From: Mycteria americana
Taxonomy: Eukaryota > Chordata > Aves > Ciconiiformes > Ciconiidae
NCBI RefSeq assembly: GCF_035582795.1
Contig: NC_134373.1
Span: 26,320,501-26,384,500, forward strand
Reading direction: 5' to 3'
DNA: 64,000 nt
The notes under the pieces were generated by a model that was not told the origin of the DNA, did not search any database, and saw only the letters and a list, made by a program, of their open reading frames with translations. Each line of letters opens with the position of its first letter. The stretch's first letter is position 1. Of this stretch, positions 32,280 to 45,219 are shown in pieces. A program made the translations under genes and the position numbers.

Positions 32280-32660
32280 CCGGTGAGAGCTGAGAGGCCG
32301 ACTGCCCCTGCAGCGCGGGCTGGAGGGAGGCAAACCCAGCGCCTCCCAGAGCTGCCTGCGCCCGGCGCCCAGAGCCCGGCCCGGGTGAGCCGCCCGCGGT
32401 CCCTCAGCAGAGGGCAGCGGATGCACACGCACACGCCCGCACACCTGTGCCGCACACCCCTGCGGCACGCCCGCGGCCGCCCACGCCTCCGTGCCCGGGA
32501 CGCGGAGGGACACAGCGGCGGGGACCAGCTCTCGATGCTGCCGGCGTGCTGAAGGAAGAGCCTGGCAGCCCTTGGGGGAGAGACGGGTCCCGGGCGAGGG
32601 GTGGCAGCGGGGCGAGCGCTGGTCCCGCAGCACATCCCCGGGGCAGCCCGAGTGGGGACC
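32280..32660. promoter_or_regulatory. Second orphan CpG-dense patch
   Basis: CpG-dense DNA with no neighbouring gene. It contains a CTCF-like core at 32404-32417 and a dense CACACG/GCCGC run over 32420-32490. Promoter or insulator character is inferred from composition. Confidence 0.45.
32404..32417 (+). promoter_or_regulatory. CTCF-like core motif, plus orientation
   Basis: TCAGCAGAGGGCAG matches the CTCF consensus CCASYAGRKGGCRS at 13 of 14 positions. With the minus-strand site at 24274 it forms a divergent pair 8.1 kb apart. Confidence 0.45.
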
Positions 32661-32895
32661 GCTGACCGGCAAGGTCTCTGCCTGCACGACCCCAGCCCTT
32701 CCCCGTGCTCTGACCTTGTCCCCAACCCTGACCCGGCTCCCTGTCCTCTCCCTGGCTCCCAGCAGAGGGGACACTGCCTCCAGCCCGGGTGGGTGAGCCC
32801 CACACTGCTCTGCTCACCCCTGTAGCTAGCCGCACACGGAGATCCCTGCCTGCCCTCCGAGGCTCCCCTGCCCACTGGGATGCTGGAAACTGTCT

Positions 32896-32957
32896 CCCCT
32901 TATTTTCCCCTTATTTTCCCCTTATCAGGCTTATTTCCCCCTTATTAGGCTTATTTT
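32896..32957. repeat. Short tandem array of about 11-bp CCCCTTATTTT units
   Basis: Five degenerate units, CCCCTTATTTT twice, then CCCCTTATCAGG, CTTATTTCCC and CCTTATTAGGCTTATTTT. It is an AT-rich interruption next to the orphan CpG patch. Confidence 0.85.
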
Positions 32958-33164
32958 CATGGGCATTTACCACAGCAGCAATTCTGAGCCCTGGGCAGCC
33001 GGGATAAGGCTTTAACGGCAGCCCTGAGGCTCAGAGGCGCAGGAGCAGTGTCCATTCGATACTGTGAGCTGTTAAACTCGGACCCCATCTCTATCACTGG
33101 GCAGGGGGAGGTGAAGAAGTCCTACGTGGACGTGGGCAGCCTCCCAGACAGAGTGGTCCCTGTC

Positions 33165-33268
33165 AGAATATAAAGGGGTCCCCTATAGCTGTATAAGTGG
33201 GGGTCCCAATAGTTATATCAGGAGGGGCACTATAACCATATAAGCAGGACCACTATAGCGGCGTAAGG
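33165..33268. repeat. 23/24-bp minisatellite, about 4.5 units
   Basis: CTATAGCTGTATAAG at 33183, CAATAGTTATATCAG at 33207, CTATAACCATATAAG at 33230 and CTATAGCGGCGTAAG at 33253 are spaced 24, 23 and 23 bp, with a partial unit (ATATAAAGGGGTCC) before them. Units have diverged by point changes, with GGGG/GGAC spacers between TA-rich cores. Confidence 0.88.
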
Positions 33269-36200
33269 CACATGACAGGCAGCCACAGGATCCCTCCTCC
33301 AGCTGCAGAAGGGTTCCCGGTGCCAGGCCCTCTCTGTGGGAGATGAAGCATCATCCCCTCCCAGTGCATTCCAGCTTCTCCCAGCATCTCTGGCCTCACC
33401 ATCTGGGTGCTGCCTGGCCCAGATGTGCTAGGAAGAGGGAGGGGGCAGCCCCGGCAGCTGTGGAGCATTCAGGCCAGATGTGGAAGGTACACTTTGCAAT
33501 GGCAAACCATGCGGAGGCTGCTGAGCTAGAGGCCTGTACTTATCCGGCCGCGACATGGCACGGGAAGAAAGGACATTCCTCCCTTAGGAACAACTTGCGC
33601 ACATGGCGTCATCCCCTCGTTATTAGGAGGGAAGCCACAGAGAGGGTGTTCCCAGCCCCTAGCCCCACTGCCCCCCCTCCACAGGCCAGGCTGGCCCCAG
33701 AAAGGGTGGTGGGAGCCGGGCAGGGAGCAGGGGGCTTGTGGGATGCTGCCTTTGCCATCCGATCCCCGACTCTGGGTCGCTCTCAGCTTCTCGGCTTGCC
33801 GCGAGGGCAGGAGCCATCCTGGCCTGGATTCAGCCAGCTCAGCACTTTGGGCTGAGCCTGGCTGTCACTGAGCCCAGGCTACGGCTGAGCGTGCCGGAGC
33901 CTTGCCAGATGCTGGGGTATGTGTGCCTTCACTGGCCATCCCCTCGCGGTTTTCCTGGGTGATGGGGAATCTTGCGGCAGCGCTGGCTGGAAGAGATTCC
34001 CAGCCCATCCTGACAGAGGCTGCTGTCTGCCTCGGCGGGAGAGGCCCGGTTTGAGGAGCTTGGCTCAGCATCCCTTCCTTGGAAAACCCTCCTGGGAGAG
34101 GCCCCCGCCCTGGCCCAAGGCCCTGAGACCCTAGCTGGGTGGAAGAGCCCCGAGTTGGGGCATGGCACAGAGCCGCTGCGTGCTGGGGATGGGACGTGCC
34201 CTTGTCCCTGCTCACTGCCCAGCAGAGCTCCTGCTAAATCAGCAGGAGCTGGGCACGTCCCAGTCCCCAGGGCCTGGCCCACCAGCCCAGCTCTGCGATG
34301 GGCACATCCGACACCGAGCCTCCAAGAATGGTTTCTCTGCTAAGGGACCGTGATGCAGGGGAACCAAGCTGCCCCGCCAGCCCTGCTCGGGATCCTCCTC
34401 CCCGAGCCCTGCTCAGAGCTCACCCAGAGCCCTGCCATGAGATGGGGCATGGGATGCCAGGGATGGGACAGAGCGGTTTTGCTTCAGAGCCAGGAATTAA
34501 AAGCTCAAGAAGGATTTGCAGAGACTGGGGAAACCTGGAAAGCAGACCAGAGGAGTTGTTCCTGGCTCTGCCGAGGAAGGTTATCAGCCACCAGAGCAGC
34601 AGCAGGAGGCAGACTCGGTGATTCAGAACAACAGCTTGGGTATACGACAGGACTTGCCTTAAAGCCAAAGGATGCTCCGGAGCAGTGGGACAGAGGGAAG
34701 GGCAGAGCATCGCTGCTCCCTTTGGAGCTGGTTTTATCCTGTCCAGAGTAAAGCTGCCTTGGTAATCTCTGCAAAAACGCTGTGTGTTTGGTGTCTCATG
34801 ACCTGTGTCCTGGGAAGGGCAAACCCTGAGCTGATACCCACCCATGGACTCCAAGGTCTCGGAGAGAAACCAACCCAACCCCCCCGCCAGTGTTTCCAGC
34901 GACCACAAGCCAGCAGTGATGCCAGGTGTCGGGAAACATCAGAGCACGTGTCTCCCGTCCGCACGGGTGAGAGCGGCGTGTGGGCGTTGGGACACGCCTG
35001 GCCAGAAGAATCCCAGCAAATTACTTCTCCTTGATGTCTGCCGGTTCGTCACGGCAGAAACACGGCGTGCAAAGGGCTTGGTTTTGAAGGAGCGCCGAGG
35101 GATGCCGGAGCCGGGTTGCTGCCAACTCACCTGTCACTCCTTGCACGCTGCCCCGGGGCTCGCAGGCTGGGGGGAGGCAGGTGCTGGGGAGCCAGCTTGG
35201 CCGCAGAGCCGTGGCCGAGGAAGCGAGCAGGTAGGGAGCTGCCTCTCCCAGGCTCTTTGCTCCCATTCTGCCAGGTGGTATTTGGCTGCGGAAAGAGCAA
35301 GGCACTTCCAGCCTCGGATGTATCTTTTTTTCCCCTCGTGACTTTCACGGAGGGCTTTGCAGTGGTGTTGGTGGGGAGGTTGTCCCGAATTGGAAGTGCT
35401 CAGTAGGGGGGACCACAGGACTGCAGGGCTGGGGGAGACCTGCTCACCCCCCTGCAGCTAGCCCAAAAGGCAAGGGCTGGGTGTGTTGGGAAGGACCAGC
35501 AGGCAGGAGACCTGCAGAACAGCCTGTCCCGATCAAGGACCAGCTCTGAGGGCCAGGCAGAGGTGAGAAGCAGGCAGTGAAGAGGCCACGGGGCCATGCC
35601 TGCAGAAGTGGGGATGGTCAGAGACCCTGGAGTTCACAGCAGCAGCCTGGGGAGGTGTCTGGATGCCGTGAGATGCTGTTCAGCCTCTTGCAACCCATGA
35701 GGCCATTGCACAGCGTGGGCCAGACCCTCGTGCTTCTCCACTCTGTGTGAACCAGCAAAGCCTTGGGGCAGGCGGGCTCAGAGGGGCTGACATACTCTCC
35801 TGCAGGCAAGCAAGGAGCCTGACTCAGGCTGACTTTGAGCACAGGACCCTGCTCAGCAGAAGAGCCCAGGGGCATCTCTCCCGCACTGGGACCTCCCCTG
35901 TGCGGGCACAGCTGAGGAGCAGATGGGGACTGGTGGGCATGGACCCAGGGTGAGAGAGGAGCCGTGCTGCTGTGAACCTCAGCCCCAGCCTGGCTTGGTG
36001 GGGGTAAGCATGTGAGCTGGCCAGGTCCTTGCCTTTTTTTGCAGCATTTTAGTGCAGAGATGCACTGTGTCTGGTTGGTGGCAGGGGATGTGCTGGGGAT
36101 GGGCCAGGGTGGTGCTGGGGATGTGCAGCTCAGGGAGGGAGGTCAGCAAGGCAGAAGGCAGGGCAGCGTGGGCAGGGACATGCTGGTGAGTCCTGAAGAC

Positions 36201-39184
36201 ACTTGCCAGTTTGATTGAGACACTGGCAAGCGGGGAGGTGGCATCACTGCCGACCAGGTTTGCAGGTGACGCATGGGCTGGAGGGTGCTGGTGGTGAGCA
36301 ACACAGAGCCCGGCTACGTGGCTGAGCACAGCGTATGCGAGGCAGCACCGGAACAAGGACAAGGGCAGGTTATACCTGCCGGACAGGAGGCTCTGCTTTG
36401 GTGACGTGTGATGGTGGAAAGGGCTACAGGTGCCCAGGAGCCAGCTCTGCACCGTGGGCACCCCATCGGGTAGCTGAGGCTGCCCACAGGGAACAGTTGT
36501 GCTTTAGTGCATGATCCAGGTGTCTGCTAGACCCCAGTGCCAAGGAGATTTGGCACAAGAGAGACCTGATCTGTTTGTCCAAGGCAGTGGTGGGTCTTCC
36601 TTTCTTGGCTGGTAGCACTGCAGGCAGCAAAATCTTCCCCTGGCAGGGAGGGGCCATGTCCCAGCACAGTTAGCCATCGGGACATCATCTCTAGTGGGCA
36701 CTGGCACGCACTTGGAGGCCTGAAGGCTAAAGGAGCTTGTTCTAGCAGCCAGGGGCTGTCTCCTGCCAGATTAGGGGCATCTCTCACCTGCCTGGTGTCC
36801 TTCCAGGGGACTGTGGGGACTGCGGGCTGGCCCAGCGGACGCTGTTAGCTCTCAGCAGCCCTGTGCCCTGGGTGTGAAGCCAATGTGGACCAAAACTTCT
36901 GCCCCAGGTGATGCTTTTGCTAGTAGTCAGGACCGTGATCAAGAGGGGGTGTTACAGCCTCCAGCATACCGCTGCTGCCCTCAACCTGGCTTCCAGACAA
37001 AGGCTGCCCAGGACATGGCCAGGCTGTGACCACCGTCCCCCAGTTCAGATAGGGAAGCTTCACCCCCTCCATACACCCTGCACCCCGTGCTGTTCTCCCA
37101 AGGGTTTTCAAGGCCGCTGGTTTGCAGGGGTTTGGCACCAGCATTTGGGATAGACCTGAGGCAGCCCCGCCGTGCCCCCTCCCCTCGCCGCTGCATCCTG
37201 CTGAGGCATGGCTGCTGGGGAAGGTTTTGCAAGGCTCTGCAAAGCAGCCGCCTGGCTCCCTGTCATCAGAGCAGCACGGGGTGGTACCTCCCAGCCACGA
37301 AACCCCGGGGAGACACTGAACAAAGCCCAACTCGTGTAAACCAAGCCAGCCCTGGTGAGGTGTCTGCCACCTCCCTGGCCTCCTGCCCTTCCCGCTCAGC
37401 CTATCTCAGCCCACATTTAACAATTACCTCCTCTCCACACGGCTCCCCAAGTGCTTTGAGTGATGTGGGCCAATTCCCCGCTGGCAACTCCCGGCTGCCT
37501 CCCAGGAGTTACGTCAGCGGGGAGTTGAACCATGCGCATCCTCCGTGCAGCACCTGGCAGTGTGGCAGCCAGCACCTCCCCTGGGCCTGCCAGGGCTGAC
37601 GCCGGGCATCAGCTGAGCACCCCCAGGAGGCAACAGCATCCCTTCTCCCCACCAGCAATGGAAAGACGATGGTCTGCCCTCGAATTGGAGGAAAGGGGGT
37701 TCTGGCAGGTGCAGTTACCTGAGCAAGAAGTGGTCCAGGGCGATGGATTTAACACCCTGGCTCTGGACGTAGGAGGGCATCAAGCCATCAGGGCATAAGG
37801 CAGTGTTTTGCGTCCGATGCTTCCAGTAACAATCCCCACACAGGTCAGTGCCCTTGCCAGGGTGTGCTGAGATAGTCTGACCCAGCCATAGTATGCCTGC
37901 CCTCGGCTAACAGCCTGGCACCGTGCAGAGAGTCAGCCTGAGGTGCCTGGAAGCCACCACCTGCATGCCCAGCGCTGTCCCCTTGCTGCCAGCATGCACA
38001 GCTTGGCACGTGGTATCTGGGCGTTACAGCCAGCAGGAATCGCTCCCACAAAACCAAGCATCTCTCGAAGCATTGCCACTGCGTGTCCTGGGAAAGCCGT
38101 GCTCGGAGCCGTGCCCGTCTGGCGTGCCACGACGCTGGACTCGCCAGTGCTCAGCCTGGCATTGCCGTGGGGTGACTGCGGCAGCACGGGAGAGTGCTCC
38201 CGTCCCTCCCTCTCCCTGCATGGACGCTGCACTGGCACCACGGGAGAGAGCGGCACTCCTCCCCACACCGGCAGGACACATGTCACCTCCTTCCCCAGAG
38301 GGACCCAGCCGCGCTGGGCTCAGCGCAGGAGGCTTCTGGTGACACCGGGCTGGGCAAGCAGCAGGAGCGGGGCACGGAGGGGAGCCGAGGAGGTGCACGG
38401 TGATGGTGAGCCAATGCTTGGGCAGAGGGGCCCAAAGCTCGGGAGCATCCACGCTCAGTGCTGCATATCAGGGAGCACTGGAGGGGCTGGGAGGCAAGGC
38501 AGGGAGCAAGGGTCTCCTGTACCCACCTCTCCCAACCGGGACAATATCCTTCACTCCATCACCTCTCCCAACCCTCTTCCACCCACGCAGCCTCCCCAGC
38601 CCCTGCCCTCCACTCCCCACACACCTCCTCTCCTCTTCAGTGGTACCCAAGGGACCCCCGGGTAGGGCTGAGAGACAGGAGCAGGGGACAGGACCGGGGG
38701 ACACTGCAGGGATGTAGCATCCTTATGCACAGAGTATGACATCCTGCATGTGATAGTCTGGGCTCGCTCTGCAAGAGGTGACATGACCGGGGATCTTCTG
38801 GTCACCACTTCTTGTGGTGATTGGTCTCGAAGGGTGCCCATCACCGAGGTATCTGAGCGCTCGCTCTTGGTCCATTGGCTCTGGAGCAGCCACAGCCCTG
38901 GAAGCAGCCGTGCAAGGGAGCGAGATGGGTGGTGATGTGGCCCGGCCATCCCTTCGCACCGCTGGCTGCCAGCCCTTCTGGGCACGAGATGGTTCTTTTG
39001 GCTCCTGGATGGCTGGTGCCAGCCCTGGCCCGGCTCTATGGGATTCCCTGTGCCCTCACCCATCCTGGTGAGGGAGAGGGAGCTGGCGGCTGGCCCAGGG
39101 GCTGGGAAGGGCAAGGAGATTAAGCTGCCCACCTGGAGGTGGAAAATGGGCCGGAGCAGGCAGTGTAGTGAGGTGGGGTGTTGC

Positions 39185-39420
39185 CAGCTGCCATCTATTA
39201 TTCCTGCCCTGCATCAAAAGGCCGAGATTAAAGTCTCTGGCCACAGCCCTCGCCGCAACAACATGGATCCCCCTCCTGAAATTACTGCTCCCCTGAAGGA
39301 GGTTGCTTTTGCCTGAGCGGTGGAGGAGAAGGCCATGTTTACACACCAGGTTTCAAGCACTGCTCGCCAGCTGCCTCACTGTAATTACGGGTCGTTAGGA
39401 GGGGGTGAGTTGCTGGGGCT
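39185..39420. promoter_or_regulatory. Strongest intergenic candidate enhancer (TCF/LEF, FOX and homeodomain motifs)
   Basis: A 235-bp island with CATCTATTATTCC, a TCF/LEF-like ATCAAAAG (39213-39220), GAGATTAAAGTCTC (near-palindrome), GAAATTACTGC, a FOX core TGTTTACAC (39336-39344) and GTAATTAC (39381-39388). Composition, isolated CpGs and motif density separate it from its surroundings. It lies about 10 kb from the WNT10A 3' end and 20 kb from CDK5R2. Confidence 0.45.
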
Positions 39421-39432
39421 TGGTGCTGGGGT

Positions 39433-39448
39433 GTTTGTTTGTTTGTTT
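39433..39448. repeat. (GTTT)4 microsatellite
   Basis: Four perfect GTTT units directly after the candidate enhancer. Confidence 0.85.
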
Positions 39449-42400
39449 GCAGCCCCAGCATGGGGCAGCTGGTGAGGGAGGGCCGCTCTGCCAGCAGCTG
39501 GAGAGCTGGGCGCCCGCCGAGCCTGGCTGCTCGGCTGAGGGATGCTGTGGTCCCCGGTGAGTGTGCAGCCAGGCCAGCCCCGGGCTTTGCAGTGACACAG
39601 GGGAGAAAGGTGCCTGGTGGGAAAGGGCATCTCCCCAGAAGGGCAGGGACAGAGCTGAATCCCCAAATCCTAAAGTGCTGTGACTGTGGCGACAGGACGC
39701 CTGCAGCAGGATGGGGAGTCAGGAGGCTCCGGGACCGACAGCCACCACGGACCGATTGCAGCTGCAACTCTGCTCGCAGCCTGAGCATCCCCTGAAGTGT
39801 GCATGGGCTGAGCAGGGACAAACCTCCTCTCTCATCCCCTCTCCAGCTTCTGGTCCCCAAGTCAAAAGACAAAAGTGCTTCACATCCCTGCCTGCATTCA
39901 GCCTTGATTTAGCGCTATGCTTCACCGCAGGGCTCACCTGCCTTGGGGGATTCACATCCTGAGATGCCTCTGGAGTCATCTCTTCAAGGCATCTCCTCCA
40001 GCAGCAGCACCAGGCTACAGAAACAGCGCAAGGACCAGGCTCCCTCTCAGTCTGGGTGACATGTGGCGTGGTAGTGGCACCAGGAACAGGACTTCTATTC
40101 CCAGCCTGGCTGCTTCTTGCTGTGTTATCCACAGGAGCTCTTGTGCACTGGCGCCAGAACTGACAGCATCCATCTTGCAGGCAGGTTGCAGGGCTGAGCT
40201 GTCAGCTGCAAAGTGCTTCCAGGGAAAGACTGCTTATCGTCCAGCACATCCTGGCTTTCCCGTTGCTGCCAAGCTCCTCTTTCAGCCTGACCCACACCAC
40301 CTGAAGGGGAGCCCCTGCAGTATCTGGGATATCTGCCCTGCAGCCAGGGCTGCTGCCCAGGGACCTTGCAGGAGTGGTTTTAGCAGGCAGCCGCATGAAA
40401 GCCAGTCCAGGACGCTCCATCCCACCACAGGCTTTGGCACCCATGAACAGTGAGCATGATGCACCATGACAGCACAGATTGCTTCTCCTTGTAAGGCTGG
40501 GCAGGCACTGTATGCAGGGAGGGGTGTGAGGGGGCAACAACAGTGCTGCCCCCTTCCACTTCACAGCCACCTTGGGCTTGCTCTGGGTCCTACAGCTGGA
40601 GGAACGTGGCAGAAGTCTTCTCCTGATTTTTGCACTTCTCCTGTCACAGCCCCCGCCTCCTGAGGACAAGTTGTCCTCAAAGGTTACTGACCCAACTGGC
40701 TCAAACGTCTCCAGCGCTGCAGACTCCCCAGTCCTGGCCAAAACCTCTTCAGTGTTCTGGCTGCTGGAATGTGCCTCCTTGCTAGCCCAAATGTACAGCG
40801 TGTGAACTCCCAGCCCTTGGCTCCCAGGAGGTCTGGAGCATACCTTTAGCCAGCACAGGGCTACCAACACCAGTCCAGACCTGGATGTGCTCCAAGATGT
40901 CGCTTGGCAAAAGCCCCTTCCTCCAGCAGGTATTTACCCCAGTTGGTCATGGCAGAGGCTTTGCACTGGCAGTGTCACGGTGTGGTGCATCCTTATTATT
41001 AGGCAGCTGTTGCAAACAGCTGGAGACGTTGACTTTGGCTTTTTTCCCCGTTCTCTACCTGGAGTCAGCCCTTTAGGATGCCCCTGGGGATATGTGCATC
41101 GGTACCTGGGCTGAGAGCACAAGCGAGCAGAGAGTCTGGGGCTCTCTTGGGATGACACATGGTCCTGGCCTGGTGCAGGCAGTGTGATCAACGGAGTGGC
41201 AGAGGGGCACAGCCTGTCCCAAGCAATAGGATCCTGTAGCAGCCGGGGCACAGTGAGCTGTGCATGAGCAGCAGGGATGAGGCTCATATGAATCTGTCCC
41301 CATGCATGTGACAGGCATGCTGTCCATGTCCATGCAAGCAGCAAATGAGAGCAAGTCACCAGGCACCGCTACTTGTGCTTCTCTTGATTCTTTCACTGCC
41401 TTGCACATCTCCTGATTTCTGATCCTCGCTCAGCAGCTCCCTTGGCAATTCATTCAAGCAGTGATGCTAAGGCTGGAGGGGCCCAGCGGGGCCACCCAGC
41501 CCACCCTCAGCCTCAGGCCAGGCCCACTCGCACCCCCTTTGCCAGGGAGAAAAGGGGTATTCCCCCCCACGAGACCCGTGAGCTACGTGCAGAGTGTGAT
41601 GGGGAAGCGAGCCGCTGGCAGGGGGGAGCTCGCCGTTCACCAGCATGAGTGGGAGGGCGAACTGGAAAGAGCCTCCTCTTCCAGTGGAGCACCACCGCCC
41701 AGGCTTGACGAGGCGTGTGCTTCTGCGCCACCCATACACGCCTTGGGTGCCTCTAACCGCCTGGGACAGGTATTCATGGTCCGGCAGAGCGTGCCCTATC
41801 ATGCCTTCATGCCACGGCACTCGGCAAGCGCCTCCCCTCCCTGCAGCTGCAGCCATGCTGGAGCATTCCTCTGGGGAGGGTTGGCTCTTACCAGGAGGGA
41901 TGGGGGGCTGCAGACGGCCACCCCTTGCTCCCCAAGTGCACTGGGCTCCTTCCCACTCAGCACCCTCATCACCTCTTCAGCTCGGTGCCTGCAGTGAGAG
42001 CCCACTGCGGCTACAGAGGCAGTGCTGCCAGCCGGCACAGGGATATGTTCCCAGGAGCAATTTCAGGGCTGCTGTGCAGGCGTGGGGAGCACCCTGGTGT
42101 GGCTGTGCCCCTTCGTTCATGTGCGTGTGGCTGAGGGTGATGCGACCCTCCCCGACCGGTGCAGAGCGGGAGCCAGATGTGGCAGGGGCAGGTACAGTGC
42201 ATTAGGGCTGGGATCTCCTTGCCCCACAGAGAGTCCCCTTCCAGCTCCTTGCTGAGGGTGGATGGGACTGCGGGGAGGATAGGGTATTCTAGAGGAAGTC
42301 AGAACACTTCCAGATGTAGCCAAAAAGATGGAGTTAGATGGGATCTCCCCAGGTTGTGGAGCTGACACAACCCTGCTCCATGAGAGCCTTTGGAAGGGGA

Positions 42401-44404
42401 GGGTCCTGCAGTGACACTCTCGCCAGGGGCTTGGAGGAGCTCCCTGGCCATGCTGCCAAGCACCGGTCCTCTTTTGTCTTGAAAGTGGGGCTGGGGAGAG
42501 GAAAAGCCCTGAGACAGGAAGGCAAAGGCAGCTTCTGGTACTGCCCAAGCTCAGTCAGAGTCACTTCTAGCTGAGCTCACCAGGTTCACATAGGCACACA
42601 AGAGAAGGTTGGCACAGGCAAAACTGAGATGAGGAGGAAGGGAGACATGTGGGGGACACCCCATGGGTACCAGCTCTGCCGCCCCACCTGCCCTAAAGCT
42701 GAGAAGAGAGCCCAGCATCCCTGCAGAGCCCAGCATCTCTGCAGTCAGCAGTGGTGAACAGGAGACTGTCCAGCAGCAAGGTCATCTGCTATGGGAAAGA
42801 CCTCGCCTCTGGTGGCCTGAGCTGGGCATGGAGAACAGAGATACCCCAAGTCGCGAGTGCCTTGGAAGCTCTGCTTCATTATCCACTGTGGCCCGGGTTC
42901 TTGGTTTGCTTATGAGCAGTAAAGTAAGTAAGTGACACAGTGACCCATCAGGATGGGTGCCAACTTCATCTGCCAAGTCCTGCTGCATCCCTGGTACCCA
43001 GAGCCAAGCCCAGCAGGCGGGGGAGGCAGGGTATGGTGCTCGACAGGGGAAGCAGGGGAGAGGGACCGAGCCCATATGGCCCCTGCACCCTCCCACCTTC
43101 GTGCCCTCATGGGGTGCCCCTAAGGGGCCGGCCCCGTGCTGCCCCGGGTGCTGTTTGACCGGGGCTCGGCCCAGCTCTTGGGTGCGTGCGTAACCGCCTT
43201 GGAGCTCTGCCCATCGACCAGCCGGGCTCATAGCCGTTTCACCCTGCTCCGGGCCACCGGAGCAGAAGGGACCATGCCTGCCAACGGGCCCTGGCCCCAG
43301 TGGGTTGCAGCATCCCGGGACGTGCCGTGTACCAGGGTGCCCCTGGACCCCGTGTGCGCAGGGGCCTGGCAGGCGCTGGTTAAGTCATGTGTTTTGTGTT
43401 GGGTTTCTCCCCCTCCTGGAAAGTCCCAGTGCGGAGCGGTGGGGCTGAGCCGACCGCACACAGCTGCGGGCCACCACATGAGAGGAGCCAGCTCCTCGGG
43501 GATTACAGAGCCCCAGGAGCCTGGGGAGGAGGCAGCAGCACCCGCGCCGTGGCCCTTTCATCTCTCCCCTGCCTCACTTCCCCTTTCATGTCTGCCTCTC
43601 TGGCCACGCTCTCTTTTCCTCCGCTGCCTTTGCTCTCTTTGCACTTGGCCTCTTTTCCCTGCCTTCCCCCCAGCCCTTCCCGCTGCACCTGGCTGTGCTG
43701 GCTGCCTCTGCACCACTCCTGTCACCCCCCGCCAGGACCCTGCGCTTTCATCCCCCGACCCCCAGCCGCCTGCTCCCACCTCCCCCGCACTGGCGTCCTG
43801 CCCCACGCCGGCTCTGCCCCTCCATCGTCTCCCTCCCCAGCCCACAACCTCCCATGGCCACGGAAGGAAAGGAGAGGGGTGGCACAAAGTCCCCCCAGGT
43901 GCCCTCCGTCCATGTCCAAAAAGCTTTTCCCCCTTTCTCCCATCGGTCCTGTTGTCCCCACCAGGCTGCTTCCAGGGTCACCCCCCTCCCTGGGTGTGCC
44001 CTGCGCTGTCACAGCCAGGCACCCTCTTGCCTCCTCCCTCTGCCTCATGGAAGCAACGAGCTGGGGATGCTGGTGGATCCCTGATGTCCCTCCCTGTCGC
44101 TGGCACCCACCTTCCTCTTCTTCAGCTCCAGCTGGGGGACAGAGAAAAGGCTCCCATTGAGGCAGCAGCCAGGGTTGGGCACTCCCTGTGAGAGATGCCT
44201 GGTCAAGGGATAAAGGAAAGTGGTAGGTGACTTATTCTTGTGGGTCACAGAACTGTGCCAGGGACCAGTGTCCCTCACACGCTCCCCGAGAGGCCTGGGG
44301 TGTCCCTGGTGTTTCCTGGAGCAGGGGACCACATGCAGGACGGAGAGAATAAAGAGTATTTGGGTCCAAACCTACCCGCAGCCATTGCAGCAGAGGACAC
44401 ATCA

Positions 44405-44450
44405 CAAGCAAGGTGGTCTAAAGGTTAGAGCATTCCCTCTGAGTCCACAG
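44405..44450 (+). mobile_element. Possible tRNA-derived SINE relic (A-box-like)
   Basis: GTGGTCTAAAGGTTAGAGCA resembles a tRNA/SINE A box, and the following CTCTGAGTCC recalls the MIR head (CTCTGGAGTC). No B box follows at the expected distance, so it is not a tRNA gene; at best a decayed SINE head. Confidence 0.2.
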
Positions 44451-45219
44451 GCTCGCTGGGGAGACTTGGTGCCCATCTGCTTGGTGGGGATCTCAGCCAT
44501 CGGGGTTTGGGCTGTGGCGGACCTCCACATCACCCCCTTCCCAGACACAATATCAGCCTCCTTTCTCGCGCATCTCCCCCGCCTGCTCTCACCCTGGTGC
44601 CTGCCCACCCTGCTCCTCCGCACCCACTGCCTCCACTCCGATCTTCTGCCTAAGGGCCTCAGTGCACCCCAGACTCTGCTCCCAGCTTGCTCAGCCCCTA
44701 CCTTCCCCACCCCTTGTCCAGCCTCCCCGAGGAGCTCTTCCTACCCCAGCCCTTGGAGCTTCCCTGGCTCCATCGCAGCCTTCAGCCCAAGCCCTCCCTC
44801 TGCTCTCCATCTCCACATCCCACCTGTTTCCAGACACTGCTGGCCCTTCTGCAGGCGCATGGCAGCCCCGTGTTCAGGGGCACCCAGCCGTGGAGCACCA
44901 AGGGCTGGTGCAGCTGCGGCCGAGCAAGGAGGCTGCAGTCCTCCCAGGCAGCGGGGGCGCTCCTGCGGAGTTAGGCTGCTGCCGGCATGTCTGGTCACTC
45001 AAGCAGCTCAACACAGTGGTGGCTACAGCCTCCTCACTGGGTAGGTGACCCACCCCTCATCATGGAGGGCAATGCCACCAGGATGCTGTGCCAGGGGGCG
45101 GTGGGTGGGAGCTGGGCCTGGCAGGGGGAGCACAGGACTCCCGGGCTCCTCTCCCGAGCCAGCTGCTGCCTCGCTGTAGGTACTTCGCCTTGCCAAGCAG
45201 GTCAGTTAGGGCCAAACTC

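Noticed and set aside
43136-44191. 351-codon + strand frame between CDK5R2 and WNT10A
   Set aside because: Pro/Ser/Cys-rich low complexity from a pyrimidine-rich stretch, with other long frames in parallel; no recognisable homology and no splice context.
44405-44450. Second tRNA gene suggested by an A-box-like word
   Set aside because: No B box and no cloverleaf; kept only as a possible SINE head at low confidence.
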